Shown here: positions 27,276-36,605 of the stretch, piece by piece
Numbering within the stretch: the first letter of the stretch is position 1
How the letters are laid out: each line of letters opens with the position of its first letter
Source of the DNA: CAVVVS01 sp963751355
GTDB lineage: Bacteria; Bacteroidota; Ignavibacteria; Ignavibacteriales; Ignavibacteriaceae
Direction: 5' to 3'
Length of the DNA stretch: 58,558 bases
Assembly: GCA_963751355.1 (NCBI GenBank)
Contig: CAVVVS010000095.1
Span: forward strand, 1 to 58,558
Program-made: the position numbers and the translations under genes
The notes under the pieces: generated by a model
The model's input: the letters and a program-made list of their open reading frames with translations, nothing else
Databases searched by the model: none
What the model was told of the DNA's origin: nothing

Positions 27276-30257
27276 ATGATCGTTCGATTGCAAAATAAAA
27301 ATATCCGGTTCGCTTTAATTGCCATATTATTTCTTGTATTGTCGATAGCGTCAACTTCATTTGCAGGCAACACAGGCAAAATAACGGGAACTGTTGTCGA
27401 TGCTAATACTGGTGAACCCCTAATCGGAGCAAACATTTTGGTCATGGAAACAGAGCTCGGGGCATCAGCGGATGTGAACGGAAAGTATTTTATTCTTGGT
27501 ATCCCTACCGGCACATATTCGGTCAGAGCATCATTTGTTGGTTATCAAACCGTTACTATGATTAATGTAATTGTCAGCCTGGATCATACAACCGAAATAA
27601 ATTTCAAACTTGAACAGATTAACATTACATTGAAGAACGAGGTGGTGGTTGTAGCAAAAAAACCGCCTATCGAACTTGATGTATCATCGAGCAAGCAGGA
27701 TATTAATATACAGGGTGTCCAGAATGCTCCTTTGCAGGATTTTAACAGCGTACTAAACTTGCAAGCTGGTGTAGTCTTTAGAAATTCCTCAAATGATGTT
27801 GCTGAACAAATTACACCTACGCTTTCAATTCGCGGCGGCACAAGTGTCGGTGTCTTTATTGACGGAATGAATGTTACAGAAGGTATTTACAGCGGAAGTT
27901 TGACCAACTTTAATTTAAGCGAACTAAAATCTGCTGAAGTATTGACCGGCGGTTTTAGTGCCGAATACGGGAATATTAGATCCGGCGTAATAAATGTGGT
28001 AACCAAAGATGGCGGTAGTAAATACCATGCAAGCCTGGATTATAAAGTAAGCCCTGCTCATTTAAAACATTTTGGTCCGAATATTTATGATCCCAAATCC
28101 GCCCCGGAATGGCAATTGTACGGAACCAACTCGGCACTTTACGGGTCGGATGGCAAACATGATCCTAATAATCCCGACAGCTATTGGGAATTGTTTTCAA
28201 AATATGATTCGGTATATCATTTTACTCCCGAACAGGCTCAAGAAGTTTGGAAGTGGCAGCACAGACCCAGAGCTTACGGAAATAAACCGGATCAAATTAT
28301 TGATGCTTCACTCGGAGGACCTTTACCCTTCATCAGTCAATTGAACCTAATTAACAAAATTAATTTTTTTACCAGTTTAAGATATGAATATAACATGCTG
28401 GCAATCCCTCTTTCCAGGGATCATTATACCGATTTAAACTGGTTCTGGAAATTGACATTTCATCCTTTCGGTACTTTCAAATTAAACGTACAGGGGAATT
28501 ACCAGCAGAATTTTTCATCGGTGGCTTACAATACACCTGAAGTATCGATATCGACACCGGTTCAGGCTGTTTATTGCCTGCAATATTATGGAACAAAATA
28601 TTACAACGGACAGCAGTCGATTGCGGACCGTTACAGAAATCAGTTTGGTCTTTACTTGAGTCATGTCCTTTCATCTAGTACGTATTATGATTTCCGCATA
28701 AATTATTTGCTGCGGCGTTCATTCGTTTACCCTGCACCTTTTACCGGCGGACCTACTTTCACTATCGGTGGTTTTACCTTTGATGCTTCTCCGCAGCAAG
28801 GCTGGATTCAGCAAGCTACCGGCAGAGATTTCGGCAACCGCGAAAGTGATTTCGGTTTAACTAGTCAAGGGTATTTTTTCACAATGGGCGGAATGGGAAA
28901 ACAAAGAGATTTTTCTAGAGAAGTGCTAATAACTTCCAGGCTGGATCTAGTCAGTCAGGTTGAGGATTATCATCAATTGAAAACAGGACTTGAATTAAAT
29001 TATGACGATCTCCACGAAAATAGTGGTGTTGTACAGCTTTCACCGCCGTTATATAAAATGAATATTTTTCATGTTATTCCTTTACGATTAGCATATTACG
29101 CTCAAGATAAAATTGAATTCAAAGGAATGATTGCTAATATTGGTGTAAGAATGGATTATACCAATCGAAGGCATACTTATTATACAAACTTATTCTCTGC
29201 GGATTTTAATATCGACAGTCTGTCATTAGTCCCTACTGCCCCTGTAAAGTCGTTCTTTTATGTTAGTCCAAGAATCGGTATCTCTCATCCTATTAGTGCG
29301 AAAAGTAAATTATTCTTTAACTACGGACACTTTTACAGCGAACCTGGTGTGAGTACGCTGTACACATTGCGTCAAAGGGAAGGCGGAAATTTTGATAGAA
29401 TTCCTAATCCGGATTTAAAACCGGAAAGAACCATAGCTTACGAACTTGGTTTTGAACAGCAGCTAGGCGAAGAATATCTGATTCATATCTCCGGATATTA
29501 TAGGGACATTACAAACCAAATAAAGTCAGTAGATTATGTTTCGCATGCCGGTAATATAATCCAATCGTATACTAATGACAGTTACGCAGATGTGAGAGGA
29601 TTTGAAGCAATTTTCCAAAAAGAGTTGGGCGGCTATGTTACAGGAAACGTGAGCTATGACTACTATGTAAGGTCTAACGGAAATGTTGGGTATAATTATT
29701 TATATGAAGATATTTACAAAACTCCTCAGCTAACAACAAGTACTCAAGCTACGCCGGGCGCTAATTATACATTACTGGCGAATATAACTTTTAGTACTCC
29801 GGATAATTGGGGACCGGAAATTTTAGGAGTAAAACTATTATCCTCTTGGCGGTTAAATTTAACCCATGAATTAAGAAGCGGGGCAACCTTTACATGGAAT
29901 CCTCAAAATATTCCCGGGTTGCGTTATAATGTTAGATGGAGGGATCATCAGAATACGAACTTGCGGCTTTCTAAAGAGTTTACCATAGCAGGCATATCTA
30001 TGGAAGGCTATTTCGAGGTTTATAATATATTCAACAGAAAAGAACTGACTCATTATATGCGTTCACTGCTTCTGCCGAATCTCAAGGATTGGGAAAATTA
30101 TATGAACTCTTTGAAACTACCTTCGGAAGGCGGTACCGACCAGCCGGGAGATTATAAACAATCATATATCCAATTGCCGCCGCCGGGAGATTATCCTACA
30201 CAATTATTCTTCCTTAACCCGAGGTCATATTTTATTGGTATTCATATAGATCTTTAA
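27276..30257 (+). CDS. TonB-dependent receptor with N-terminal carboxypeptidase-regulatory-like domain
   Basis: A 993-residue outer-membrane transporter. Signal peptide at about residues 10-30 (LIAILFLVLSIASTSFAG). Then a CarboxypepD_reg-like domain (TGKITGTVVDANTGEPLIGA) at about 33-115, a plug domain at about 130-245 (SIRGGTSVGVFIDGMNV and GGFSAEYGNIRSGVINVVTK), and a 22-strand-type barrel to the C-terminus (YFIGIHIDL). Layout is that of SusC-like receptors of Bacteroidota, but no SusD follows; instead an Fn3/sorting-tail protein and a PorV-like barrel do. It probably imports GlcNAc-containing oligosaccharides with TonB energy; the substrate is inferred from the neighbouring genes. Confidence 0.93.
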   Translation: MIVRLQNKNIRFALIAILFLVLSIASTSFAGNTGKITGTVVDANTGEPLIGANILVMETELGASADVNGKYFILGIPTGTYSVRASFVGYQTVTMINVIVSLDHTTEINFKLEQINITLKNEVVVVAKKPPIELDVSSSKQDINIQGVQNAPLQDFNSVLNLQAGVVFRNSSNDVAEQITPTLSIRGGTSVGVFIDGMNVTEGIYSGSLTNFNLSELKSAEVLTGGFSAEYGNIRSGVINVVTKDGGSKYHASLDYKVSPAHLKHFGPNIYDPKSAPEWQLYGTNSALYGSDGKHDPNNPDSYWELFSKYDSVYHFTPEQAQEVWKWQHRPRAYGNKPDQIIDASLGGPLPFISQLNLINKINFFTSLRYEYNMLAIPLSRDHYTDLNWFWKLTFHPFGTFKLNVQGNYQQNFSSVAYNTPEVSISTPVQAVYCLQYYGTKYYNGQQSIADRYRNQFGLYLSHVLSSSTYYDFRINYLLRRSFVYPAPFTGGPTFTIGGFTFDASPQQGWIQQATGRDFGNRESDFGLTSQGYFFTMGGMGKQRDFSREVLITSRLDLVSQVEDYHQLKTGLELNYDDLHENSGVVQLSPPLYKMNIFHVIPLRLAYYAQDKIEFKGMIANIGVRMDYTNRRHTYYTNLFSADFNIDSLSLVPTAPVKSFFYVSPRIGISHPISAKSKLFFNYGHFYSEPGVSTLYTLRQREGGNFDRIPNPDLKPERTIAYELGFEQQLGEEYLIHISGYYRDITNQIKSVDYVSHAGNIIQSYTNDSYADVRGFEAIFQKELGGYVTGNVSYDYYVRSNGNVGYNYLYEDIYKTPQLTTSTQATPGANYTLLANITFSTPDNWGPEILGVKLLSSWRLNLTHELRSGATFTWNPQNIPGLRYNVRWRDHQNTNLRLSKEFTIAGISMEGYFEVYNIFNRKELTHYMRSLLLPNLKDWENYMNSLKLPSEGGTDQPGDYKQSYIQLPPPGDYPTQLFFLNPRSYFIGIHIDL

Positions 30258-30268
30258 CCGGAGAAACA

Positions 30269-32230
30269 ATGAAAGTTTTAGTTAAAATTCAGACAATATT
30301 GCTATTCAGTTTATTATTCTGCCAAACTTTTTTTGCACAAACTTATTTTCAACATCACATAAACCGTATTGCCACTCAAGTGACGGATGACGGGGCTTTA
30401 ATTTATCGAAGAAATAATATCCTCTATACAACTTGGCCTTACGATTCCAGGTTTTTCGATATGACCTCAAGAAAATATTACCAGGAATCGTGGGGTGTGT
30501 GGAGCGGTGTTACAAACTTTCTTGGTGTCAACGATACTTTACCGAGCACTTCTGTTATAGCTTCGGGTAATTTTAATATTGATTATAGTCAACTCGTACC
30601 CCTGAGTCTTCAGAAAAGAGTAAAATATCCTTATCCCAACGTAATAGTTACAGACGGAAAAAATGCTAAAAACGAAGTATTTGATGCTGCGGTGGTAGTT
30701 CCTTCCTTGCAATGTGATGAACAAATTGAAAGCGATTGGACAAATTCGCAAGGCATAACAGTTCAACTAAAAACTTATGCATATGCCACGACCGGGTTTA
30801 AAAATTTTATCATATATGACTACCGGTTTATCAATACGGGTAACGTTGATGCAAATACGCAAACTAGAGAACTTAATAATGAGTTGAAAAATGTTTGGTT
30901 TGGATTTCCGTTTTCTACCGATATTAAACCGAAATTCGGCGGGGTGGAATATAACGACTTTTATAAATACTATGGCTCAACGTATGATAAATGGGTTGGG
31001 GGAGATAAAGCCGCGGATTCGATGAGAATTTTTTATTCGTGGGATGGTCCGGTTGGTCCAAGTGAGTACGCACCCGATCCAATTACTAAAGAACCGCAAG
31101 TACCCGGATTTTTCGGGGTAGGGATTTTACACGTGGATAAACAAGCAAAGGATGATCTTCTATTTGGCTCTTCCGATGATCCTTCGCAGCCTAAAACAAT
31201 CTCCACAAACTCAACTTTGGTTACCAGCGGAACTGGCCGGTATCAAGTGCTGACTCAAGGAGGAAACCAGGATATTAATGGAATCGGGGCGCAGAATTTA
31301 ATCTTAGCTTGCGGTCCTTACGATATGAAAATAAATGACGATGTACGAATCGTTATAGTTCAAATAATTGATGGTATTTCTAGAGAAAAAGCAAAAGAAT
31401 TGGGGATGCAGCTATTAAGCGGACAAATTTCGCAAGATGAATATTTGAATGAAATTGCAACGGGAAAGGATTCGCTGTTCAAATCAATGGCTAGTGCAAT
31501 GATGATATATAAGCATAACTACAGAGTACCTTTTCCTCCTCCTTCTCCGGACTCACTCACTATTACAACCGGTGTTGGGCGGAATATTTTGCATTGGTCA
31601 AATAGTGCTGAAAATTCTTCCGATCCGATCACAGGAAATAAAGATTTTTCGGGATACAGAATTTACAGAGTTTCCGTTACTCCCGATAATCTCTGGGAAA
31701 AAATATTTGAATGTGGTGGGAACACTGGCGTTCCGGTTACACATACTTTTATTGATACAAATCTGGTTATGGGATTTAATTACTACTATGCGGTAACCTC
31801 TTTTGATGACGGCACACAAAATTTTCTGAATCCTGGGAAATCATTGGAAAGCTCATGGCTGACTTCCACTGCATACATTGGTGCAGCCGCAGCACGACCT
31901 TCGGAAAATACTTACTCTAGTTTCCAAAACAATCTTCGTGTTGTACCGAATCCGTTTAATGTACGTTCGCAAAATTTCGGCAATCCTAACGATCCGGGCG
32001 ATGTAGAAAACAATAAACTTCTGTTCCTGGGCTTACCGGGTGAATGTACCATCCGAATATATACGGTATCCGGCGATCTTGTAAAAACATTATATCACCT
32101 AAACGGACAAGGTTCGGAAGCGTGGAATCAAATCACAGATTCAAATCAATTTATTACCAGCGGAATTTATATCGCTCATATCGAATCTAAGCTGGGAGAT
32201 GCAATCATTAAATTTGTGGTGATTAGATGA
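30269..32230 (+). CDS. Secreted Fn3-containing protein with variant sorting tail, partner of TonB receptor
   Basis: A 653-residue secreted protein, 11 bases after the receptor gene. Signal peptide: ILLFSLLFCQTFFAQ. Residues 30-410 form a large region I cannot assign. An Fn3-like domain is at about 425-535 (PPSPDSLTITTGVGRNILHW, then YYYAVTSFDDG). The C-terminus is a divergent sorting domain: LRVVPNPFN, IRIYTVSGDLVKTLYHL, SGIYIAHIES. It occupies the place that SusD has in classical systems but has no SusD-like TPR fold, lipobox or RagB signature. It overlaps the PorV-like gene by four bases. It could be a surface glycan-binding lid or an adaptor; this is inference. Confidence 0.8.
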   Translation: MKVLVKIQTILLFSLLFCQTFFAQTYFQHHINRIATQVTDDGALIYRRNNILYTTWPYDSRFFDMTSRKYYQESWGVWSGVTNFLGVNDTLPSTSVIASGNFNIDYSQLVPLSLQKRVKYPYPNVIVTDGKNAKNEVFDAAVVVPSLQCDEQIESDWTNSQGITVQLKTYAYATTGFKNFIIYDYRFINTGNVDANTQTRELNNELKNVWFGFPFSTDIKPKFGGVEYNDFYKYYGSTYDKWVGGDKAADSMRIFYSWDGPVGPSEYAPDPITKEPQVPGFFGVGILHVDKQAKDDLLFGSSDDPSQPKTISTNSTLVTSGTGRYQVLTQGGNQDINGIGAQNLILACGPYDMKINDDVRIVIVQIIDGISREKAKELGMQLLSGQISQDEYLNEIATGKDSLFKSMASAMMIYKHNYRVPFPPPSPDSLTITTGVGRNILHWSNSAENSSDPITGNKDFSGYRIYRVSVTPDNLWEKIFECGGNTGVPVTHTFIDTNLVMGFNYYYAVTSFDDGTQNFLNPGKSLESSWLTSTAYIGAAAARPSENTYSSFQNNLRVVPNPFNVRSQNFGNPNDPGDVENNKLLFLGLPGECTIRIYTVSGDLVKTLYHLNGQGSEAWNQITDSNQFITSGIYIAHIESKLGDAIIKFVVIR

Positions 32231-33258
32231 AGAAGATTAATATTGCTAAAATTTTATTAATAACTGTTTGTATTCTGTCGTTTATCTCCAATCTGAAGGC
32301 ACAGGAAAATTTTAAAAAAGTAGCACAAAGCGGAATGCAATATCTGAAGATAGGAGTCGACGCCGAAATGGTAGGACGGGGTGAAGCAGGTATCTCAGCG
32401 ATTACGGGCGTTCCCTCCATATTTTGGAATCCTGCCGGATTAGCTGACCTTGAGGACAAAGAATTTTATTTTTCTCATAATTCATGGATTGCCGATATTT
32501 CCTTAGATGCAGCTGCTGTTGGTATTAATCTGGGTAACATCGGAACATTTGCTTTAAGCGTAATTTGGATGAATTACGGTACCCTGAAAGCTACAGCAGT
32601 GGCAACTACTACAGCAGGTTCTAATCAACTTGGGTACATTGACGAAGGAACTTTTACACCTTCCGATGTAGCTATAGGATTGGCTTACTCCAGAAAAATA
32701 TCGGAACAATTTTCTGTAGGTGGACAAGTAAGATACCTCTATGAAAATTATGGTCACAATGTTGTAGTTACAACTTCGGGAATCAATGAAGATGTGAACA
32801 ATATCGTAAAAGCGATTACTTTTGATCTTGGTACACTTTATTATCCTGGTTATAAGAGTCTTGCCTTTGCTATGGCTATTCAAAATTTTTCGACTGATAT
32901 AAAATATGAAGAAGAATCTTTTGGTGCACCATTAACCTTTAAGCTCGGAATATCTATGAATATGCTCGATCTGTTTGAGAGTAATCCTACGAGCAGTTTA
33001 TTGCTGGCAGTTGATGCAATTCATCCTAGAGATTACACGGAAAGATTAAATTTAGGACTTGAATACAATTACCTGGGAATAATCCAATTACGTACCGGGT
33101 ACAGAATGAATTATGATATAGGAAACTTTACATCCGGAGTTGGTTTAAGGTATTCTTTGCCGAGCGGAATGCAGATTAAACTTGATTTGAGTTATATGGT
33201 AGATGCAACAAGCAGATTTTCAAACCCGATACAAATTACAGCCGGTTTAAAGTTTTAA
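32227..33258 (+). CDS. PorV/PorQ-family outer-membrane beta-barrel protein
   Basis: A 343-residue protein with signal peptide (ILLITVCILSFISNLKAQ) and the PorV/PorQ (UPF0164) N-terminal block: GMQYLKIGVDAEMVGRGEAG, then GVPSIFWNPAGLADL. Alternating amphipathic strands follow to the C-terminal phenylalanine (ITAGLKF), typical of outer-membrane barrels. PorV in Porphyromonas shuttles type IX cargo proteins to the attachment complex; other family members are fatty-acid-transporter-like. Translational overlap (ATGA) with the upstream secreted sorting-tail protein suggests that it handles that protein's export or anchoring. Confidence 0.88.
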   Translation: MKKINIAKILLITVCILSFISNLKAQENFKKVAQSGMQYLKIGVDAEMVGRGEAGISAITGVPSIFWNPAGLADLEDKEFYFSHNSWIADISLDAAAVGINLGNIGTFALSVIWMNYGTLKATAVATTTAGSNQLGYIDEGTFTPSDVAIGLAYSRKISEQFSVGGQVRYLYENYGHNVVVTTSGINEDVNNIVKAITFDLGTLYYPGYKSLAFAMAIQNFSTDIKYEEESFGAPLTFKLGISMNMLDLFESNPTSSLLLAVDAIHPRDYTERLNLGLEYNYLGIIQLRTGYRMNYDIGNFTSGVGLRYSLPSGMQIKLDLSYMVDATSRFSNPIQITAGLKF

Positions 33259-33358
33259 AATAATCGGACGAAAATTTTTTAATACTTTATAAATAAATTA
33301 TTTTTATTGGATATTAATCCGAATACCGGAGAAGATTTTAACAATTTTGGATTACTAA

Positions 33359-34600
33359 ATGATCGAACTGCATAAAAGAAACAACGGAGGGGGACAAGCT
33401 TATTTTCGTGCTCGAAACATATCACTGGTAATTAACGCAATAAACCAGTTCGAGCCGATTACTAAACGAGAACTTGTAGACAAAACAGGTCTTAGCTTTG
33501 CAAAAATTAATTCAATTATTCACACTTTACACAAAAATAAATTAGCTATCGAAACCGGTAAAGAAGAATCCGGCGGTGGAAGACCTTCGGCTTTATTTCA
33601 AATAAATCCCGATTATCGATTTATTGTTGGTTGCGAATTGTCTCATACACGCGTTCATACAATTGTAGGAAATTTGAAGGGAGACATCCTTTACAATAAA
33701 TCATTAAGTTTTGAAAAATCATCAGGGAAGGAATTTGTAACCAAGGCATTGCTAGAAAGTATTCGTGATGCAATCGAAACATTAAAAATATCCAAACAAA
33801 AATTGCTGGGAATCGGAGTTGCGGTTGCTGGATTGGTTAACCCGAAAGAAGGAGCTACGCGTCCTTTCCCGCATCATGTTAATTGGGGCGACATTTCAAT
33901 AAAAAATTTAATTGAGAAAGAATTTGACGTAAATGTTTATGTGGAAAACGTGGCAAATGCCGCTGCATTAGCTGAATTAAATTTCGGAAAAGGCAGGGGT
34001 AAGAAAAATTTGTTGTTTCTCGATATAGGCCCGGGTGTTGGAATGGGAATAATTCTAAACGGAACACTTTATGTCGGTTCAACCGGTTCGGCAGGCGAAT
34101 TCGGTCATATAACGGTAGATGAAAACGGACCTCTCTGTGCTTGCGGGAATGTAGGATGTATAGAGACAATAGCTAGTACAAAAGCGGTTGAACGTCATGC
34201 CAAGGAAATGATTGAGCATGGTGTAATTTCGAGTCTCAAAGAATTGTCATCGAACGATATAAATAAAATAAATATTAATATGATTTGTGAGGCAGCCATT
34301 AATGGCGATAAACTTTCCTTTAATCTATTAGATGAAATGGGAAAGAATTTAGGCGAGGGAATTGTTACCATAATTAATTTATTTAATCCCGAAACTATCA
34401 TTCTTGGCGGTGAAATCGACTTTAAGTATGGTTATGTATTAGATTCGATCACAAATATAGTTCAAAAACGTGCACTCGAAATACCTCGCAGGGCTACCGA
34501 AATTTTATTTTCTTCGCTCGGTGAAAATGTTGTGGTAATAGGTTCGACGATTCCCTTAATAGAAAATTTCTTTTCCACTTTTACCGGTGAACTTAATTAA
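33359..34600 (+). CDS. ROK-family transcriptional regulator (NagC/Mlc-like)
   Basis: A 413-residue protein: N-terminal winged helix (about 15-85, PITKRELVDKTGLSFAKINSIIHTLHK) and C-terminal ROK sugar-kinase fold. The zinc motif CACGNVGC followed by IETIAS is intact, as are the ATP-loop segments GCELSHTRVHTIVGN and FLDIGPGVGMGI. In the ENDANAA consensus that carries the catalytic Asp of ROK kinases, this protein reads VENVANAAA with valine at residue 198, so it is probably a sugar-sensing regulator without kinase activity. Gene position between the receptor set and nag genes suggests control of this locus by GlcNAc or its phosphate. Confidence 0.9.
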   Translation: MIELHKRNNGGGQAYFRARNISLVINAINQFEPITKRELVDKTGLSFAKINSIIHTLHKNKLAIETGKEESGGGRPSALFQINPDYRFIVGCELSHTRVHTIVGNLKGDILYNKSLSFEKSSGKEFVTKALLESIRDAIETLKISKQKLLGIGVAVAGLVNPKEGATRPFPHHVNWGDISIKNLIEKEFDVNVYVENVANAAALAELNFGKGRGKKNLLFLDIGPGVGMGIILNGTLYVGSTGSAGEFGHITVDENGPLCACGNVGCIETIASTKAVERHAKEMIEHGVISSLKELSSNDINKININMICEAAINGDKLSFNLLDEMGKNLGEGIVTIINLFNPETIILGGEIDFKYGYVLDSITNIVQKRALEIPRRATEILFSSLGENVVVIGSTIPLIENFFSTFTGELN

Positions 34601-34853
34601 TAGAATCTCTGAAAAAAATATTTTATTTAATTGCCGTTTCGACCGAAGGGAGAAATTCCAAAATTTTAAAAGACTTGCACATAGAGGTACAGGTCTCAGT
34701 GGATGACTTCTTCGAAATAACAAATAAACTATTTCGCGGAAAATTTAATATAGAATATAAACGTAATCCTTATTCCTCCGCAAAAATTCGATGGCACAGC
34801 GGGAAGATTAAAAACTTTAAATATATTTTTCCAAATAAAAGAACTACTTCAGA

Positions 34854-36557
34854 ATGAAATCAAGAGTAAATTCTATTCGTATAAGTAAAATTATTTTTAC
34901 TGTTTTTATATTTAGTTTTATAATCTCACCTCTCTCTTTCCCCGGAGCAAAAAAAGTGAGAATTACAAAACATCCCTTAATCGTTTTTCATATAGATCTT
35001 AACTCTGTAGCTCTGAAAGAAAGTTATATAAGAAAGTGGTTAAAAAAAGCAGCCGGTATGGGGTATAATGCCGTACTTTGGGAAGTTGAAGATAAAATAA
35101 AATGGGAGACATGCCCGGAGTGTGTAAGTCCCGAAGCTTTTTCCAAAAAAACGTTTAAGGAAATTTTGAGTTATTCAAGATCATTAGGTTTGGAACCGAT
35201 ACCATTGTTGCAGACAGTCGGGCATGCTGAATATGTGCTTCGTCATAAAAAATATTTCTCTTTTAGGGAAGACACAAGCAGATACGATTGTTATGCAACA
35301 TGTAAACCGGAAGTAAGAACGTTTATAAAATCTTGGATCAAGGAATATTTAGATTTATTCGGGGATATCAAATACTTTCATTTAGGCGGCGACGAAGCTT
35401 ATGTATTTGCTACAAGTCCTGAATGTTCAGCACAAGCAGATAAAAAAGGTAAAGGTAAATTATATGCCGAGTATATGAAAAATATTTCAGAACCGCTGCT
35501 GGCTAAAGGTATTCGCCCCTGCATATGGGACGATATGATTTTGCATTACACCGATGCTCTCCCGGAAATTCCGAAAAAATTTGTTATATGGGATTGGAAT
35601 TATTGGGACGGAGATACAACACCAGCAAAGGTAATGATTTGGGATAAAGGGGGATTGTTCTCGAAAAATCAAATATTTAGTAAAGATATTAAAAAATTTC
35701 CGGAAATAATTGATAAAAACGGAAATCTCAGGGCATTTTATACGAGTGACGTCTTGAAACGTTATGGCTTTGATGTTGTTCTCTGTAGTTCATCCAGATC
35801 TTATGGTGATGCAGTATTTGCGGGCAGACAAAAACTTCATGCATCGAATATTATCGGAGCCGCTAAAAAAGTCGTTGAAGACAGTCTCTTAGGAACTTGT
35901 GTTACAAGCTGGGCTGTTAGAATTCCGAATTATGAAACACAGGAAACGTGGTTTTATTTAGCTCCTTTAACAATAAATAACAGCAAACAATCGCACAATG
36001 AACTGATATCTAAAAGTACCGAATACGCCTTCGGAGTTTCAGGAATACATGCAGAAAAAGCTTTCGAAAATATCGGCTATCCATTTCCTTTTGCCGATCA
36101 AAAATCAACGGGGATAATGTGGACAGGTATGAAGGATTCCCGGCAAGCTCCACCGGGATATATAAAATCTCTGATCGAAAAGTGGCGTAAGACAAATAAC
36201 GGAAAGCAGTGGAATGCAAATGTTACTAGAATTAAAAAATCAAATCAAAAAATTTCAAAGGGTATTAGTGAATTAAATAAATTTATTCCCGGAGCAGGAA
36301 AAGGGCTTGATGTTCTGGAAGCATGGGAAAAAGCCGGTTATTTTCAGTACTGGGGAAGCATAGTTGCCGGTGAGATAGTTAATAACGTTGAAGGAAAGCC
36401 CGGTAAAGATAAAAATGAAATATTAAGTCTATTGAAGAACTTGAGGACTGATTATTTGAATTGGGCGAAATACTGGATGAAGCCCGCTTCCGCAGAAAAC
36501 AATACCGGTTTAATCTATGATGCTATAATAAATTATTTCGAAAACATAAAAGAGTGA
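34854..36557 (+). CDS. Exported GH20-family beta-N-acetylhexosaminidase (lacking GH20b domain)
   Basis: A 567-residue protein with an N-terminal signal/anchor (IIFTVFIFSFIISPLSFPG). The GH20 TIM barrel starts almost at once (PLIVFHIDLNSVALKES), and the catalytic pair is in YFHLGGDEAYVFA (Asp-Glu, about residue 179), the family's HxGGDE motif. QTVGHAEYVLRH and IWDDMILHY are other barrel motifs. The N-terminal GH20b domain of classical hexosaminidases is absent, as in GcnA-like enzymes. It releases terminal GlcNAc/GalNAc from glycans; a periplasmic or surface location is predicted. The region 34601-34853 upstream has no credible gene. Confidence 0.88.
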   Translation: MKSRVNSIRISKIIFTVFIFSFIISPLSFPGAKKVRITKHPLIVFHIDLNSVALKESYIRKWLKKAAGMGYNAVLWEVEDKIKWETCPECVSPEAFSKKTFKEILSYSRSLGLEPIPLLQTVGHAEYVLRHKKYFSFREDTSRYDCYATCKPEVRTFIKSWIKEYLDLFGDIKYFHLGGDEAYVFATSPECSAQADKKGKGKLYAEYMKNISEPLLAKGIRPCIWDDMILHYTDALPEIPKKFVIWDWNYWDGDTTPAKVMIWDKGGLFSKNQIFSKDIKKFPEIIDKNGNLRAFYTSDVLKRYGFDVVLCSSSRSYGDAVFAGRQKLHASNIIGAAKKVVEDSLLGTCVTSWAVRIPNYETQETWFYLAPLTINNSKQSHNELISKSTEYAFGVSGIHAEKAFENIGYPFPFADQKSTGIMWTGMKDSRQAPPGYIKSLIEKWRKTNNGKQWNANVTRIKKSNQKISKGISELNKFIPGAGKGLDVLEAWEKAGYFQYWGSIVAGEIVNNVEGKPGKDKNEILSLLKNLRTDYLNWAKYWMKPASAENNTGLIYDAIINYFENIKE

Positions 36558-36605
36558 TATGATTTTTAAAATGCTATTTTGTTTATTTAATCCGGGGAAT
36601 ATAAT

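Noticed and set aside
34675..34857. 60-codon TTG-started frame overlapping the start of the GH20 gene by four bases
   Set aside because: No ribosome-binding site, no signal peptide or domain; the ATGA overlap is likely coincidental.
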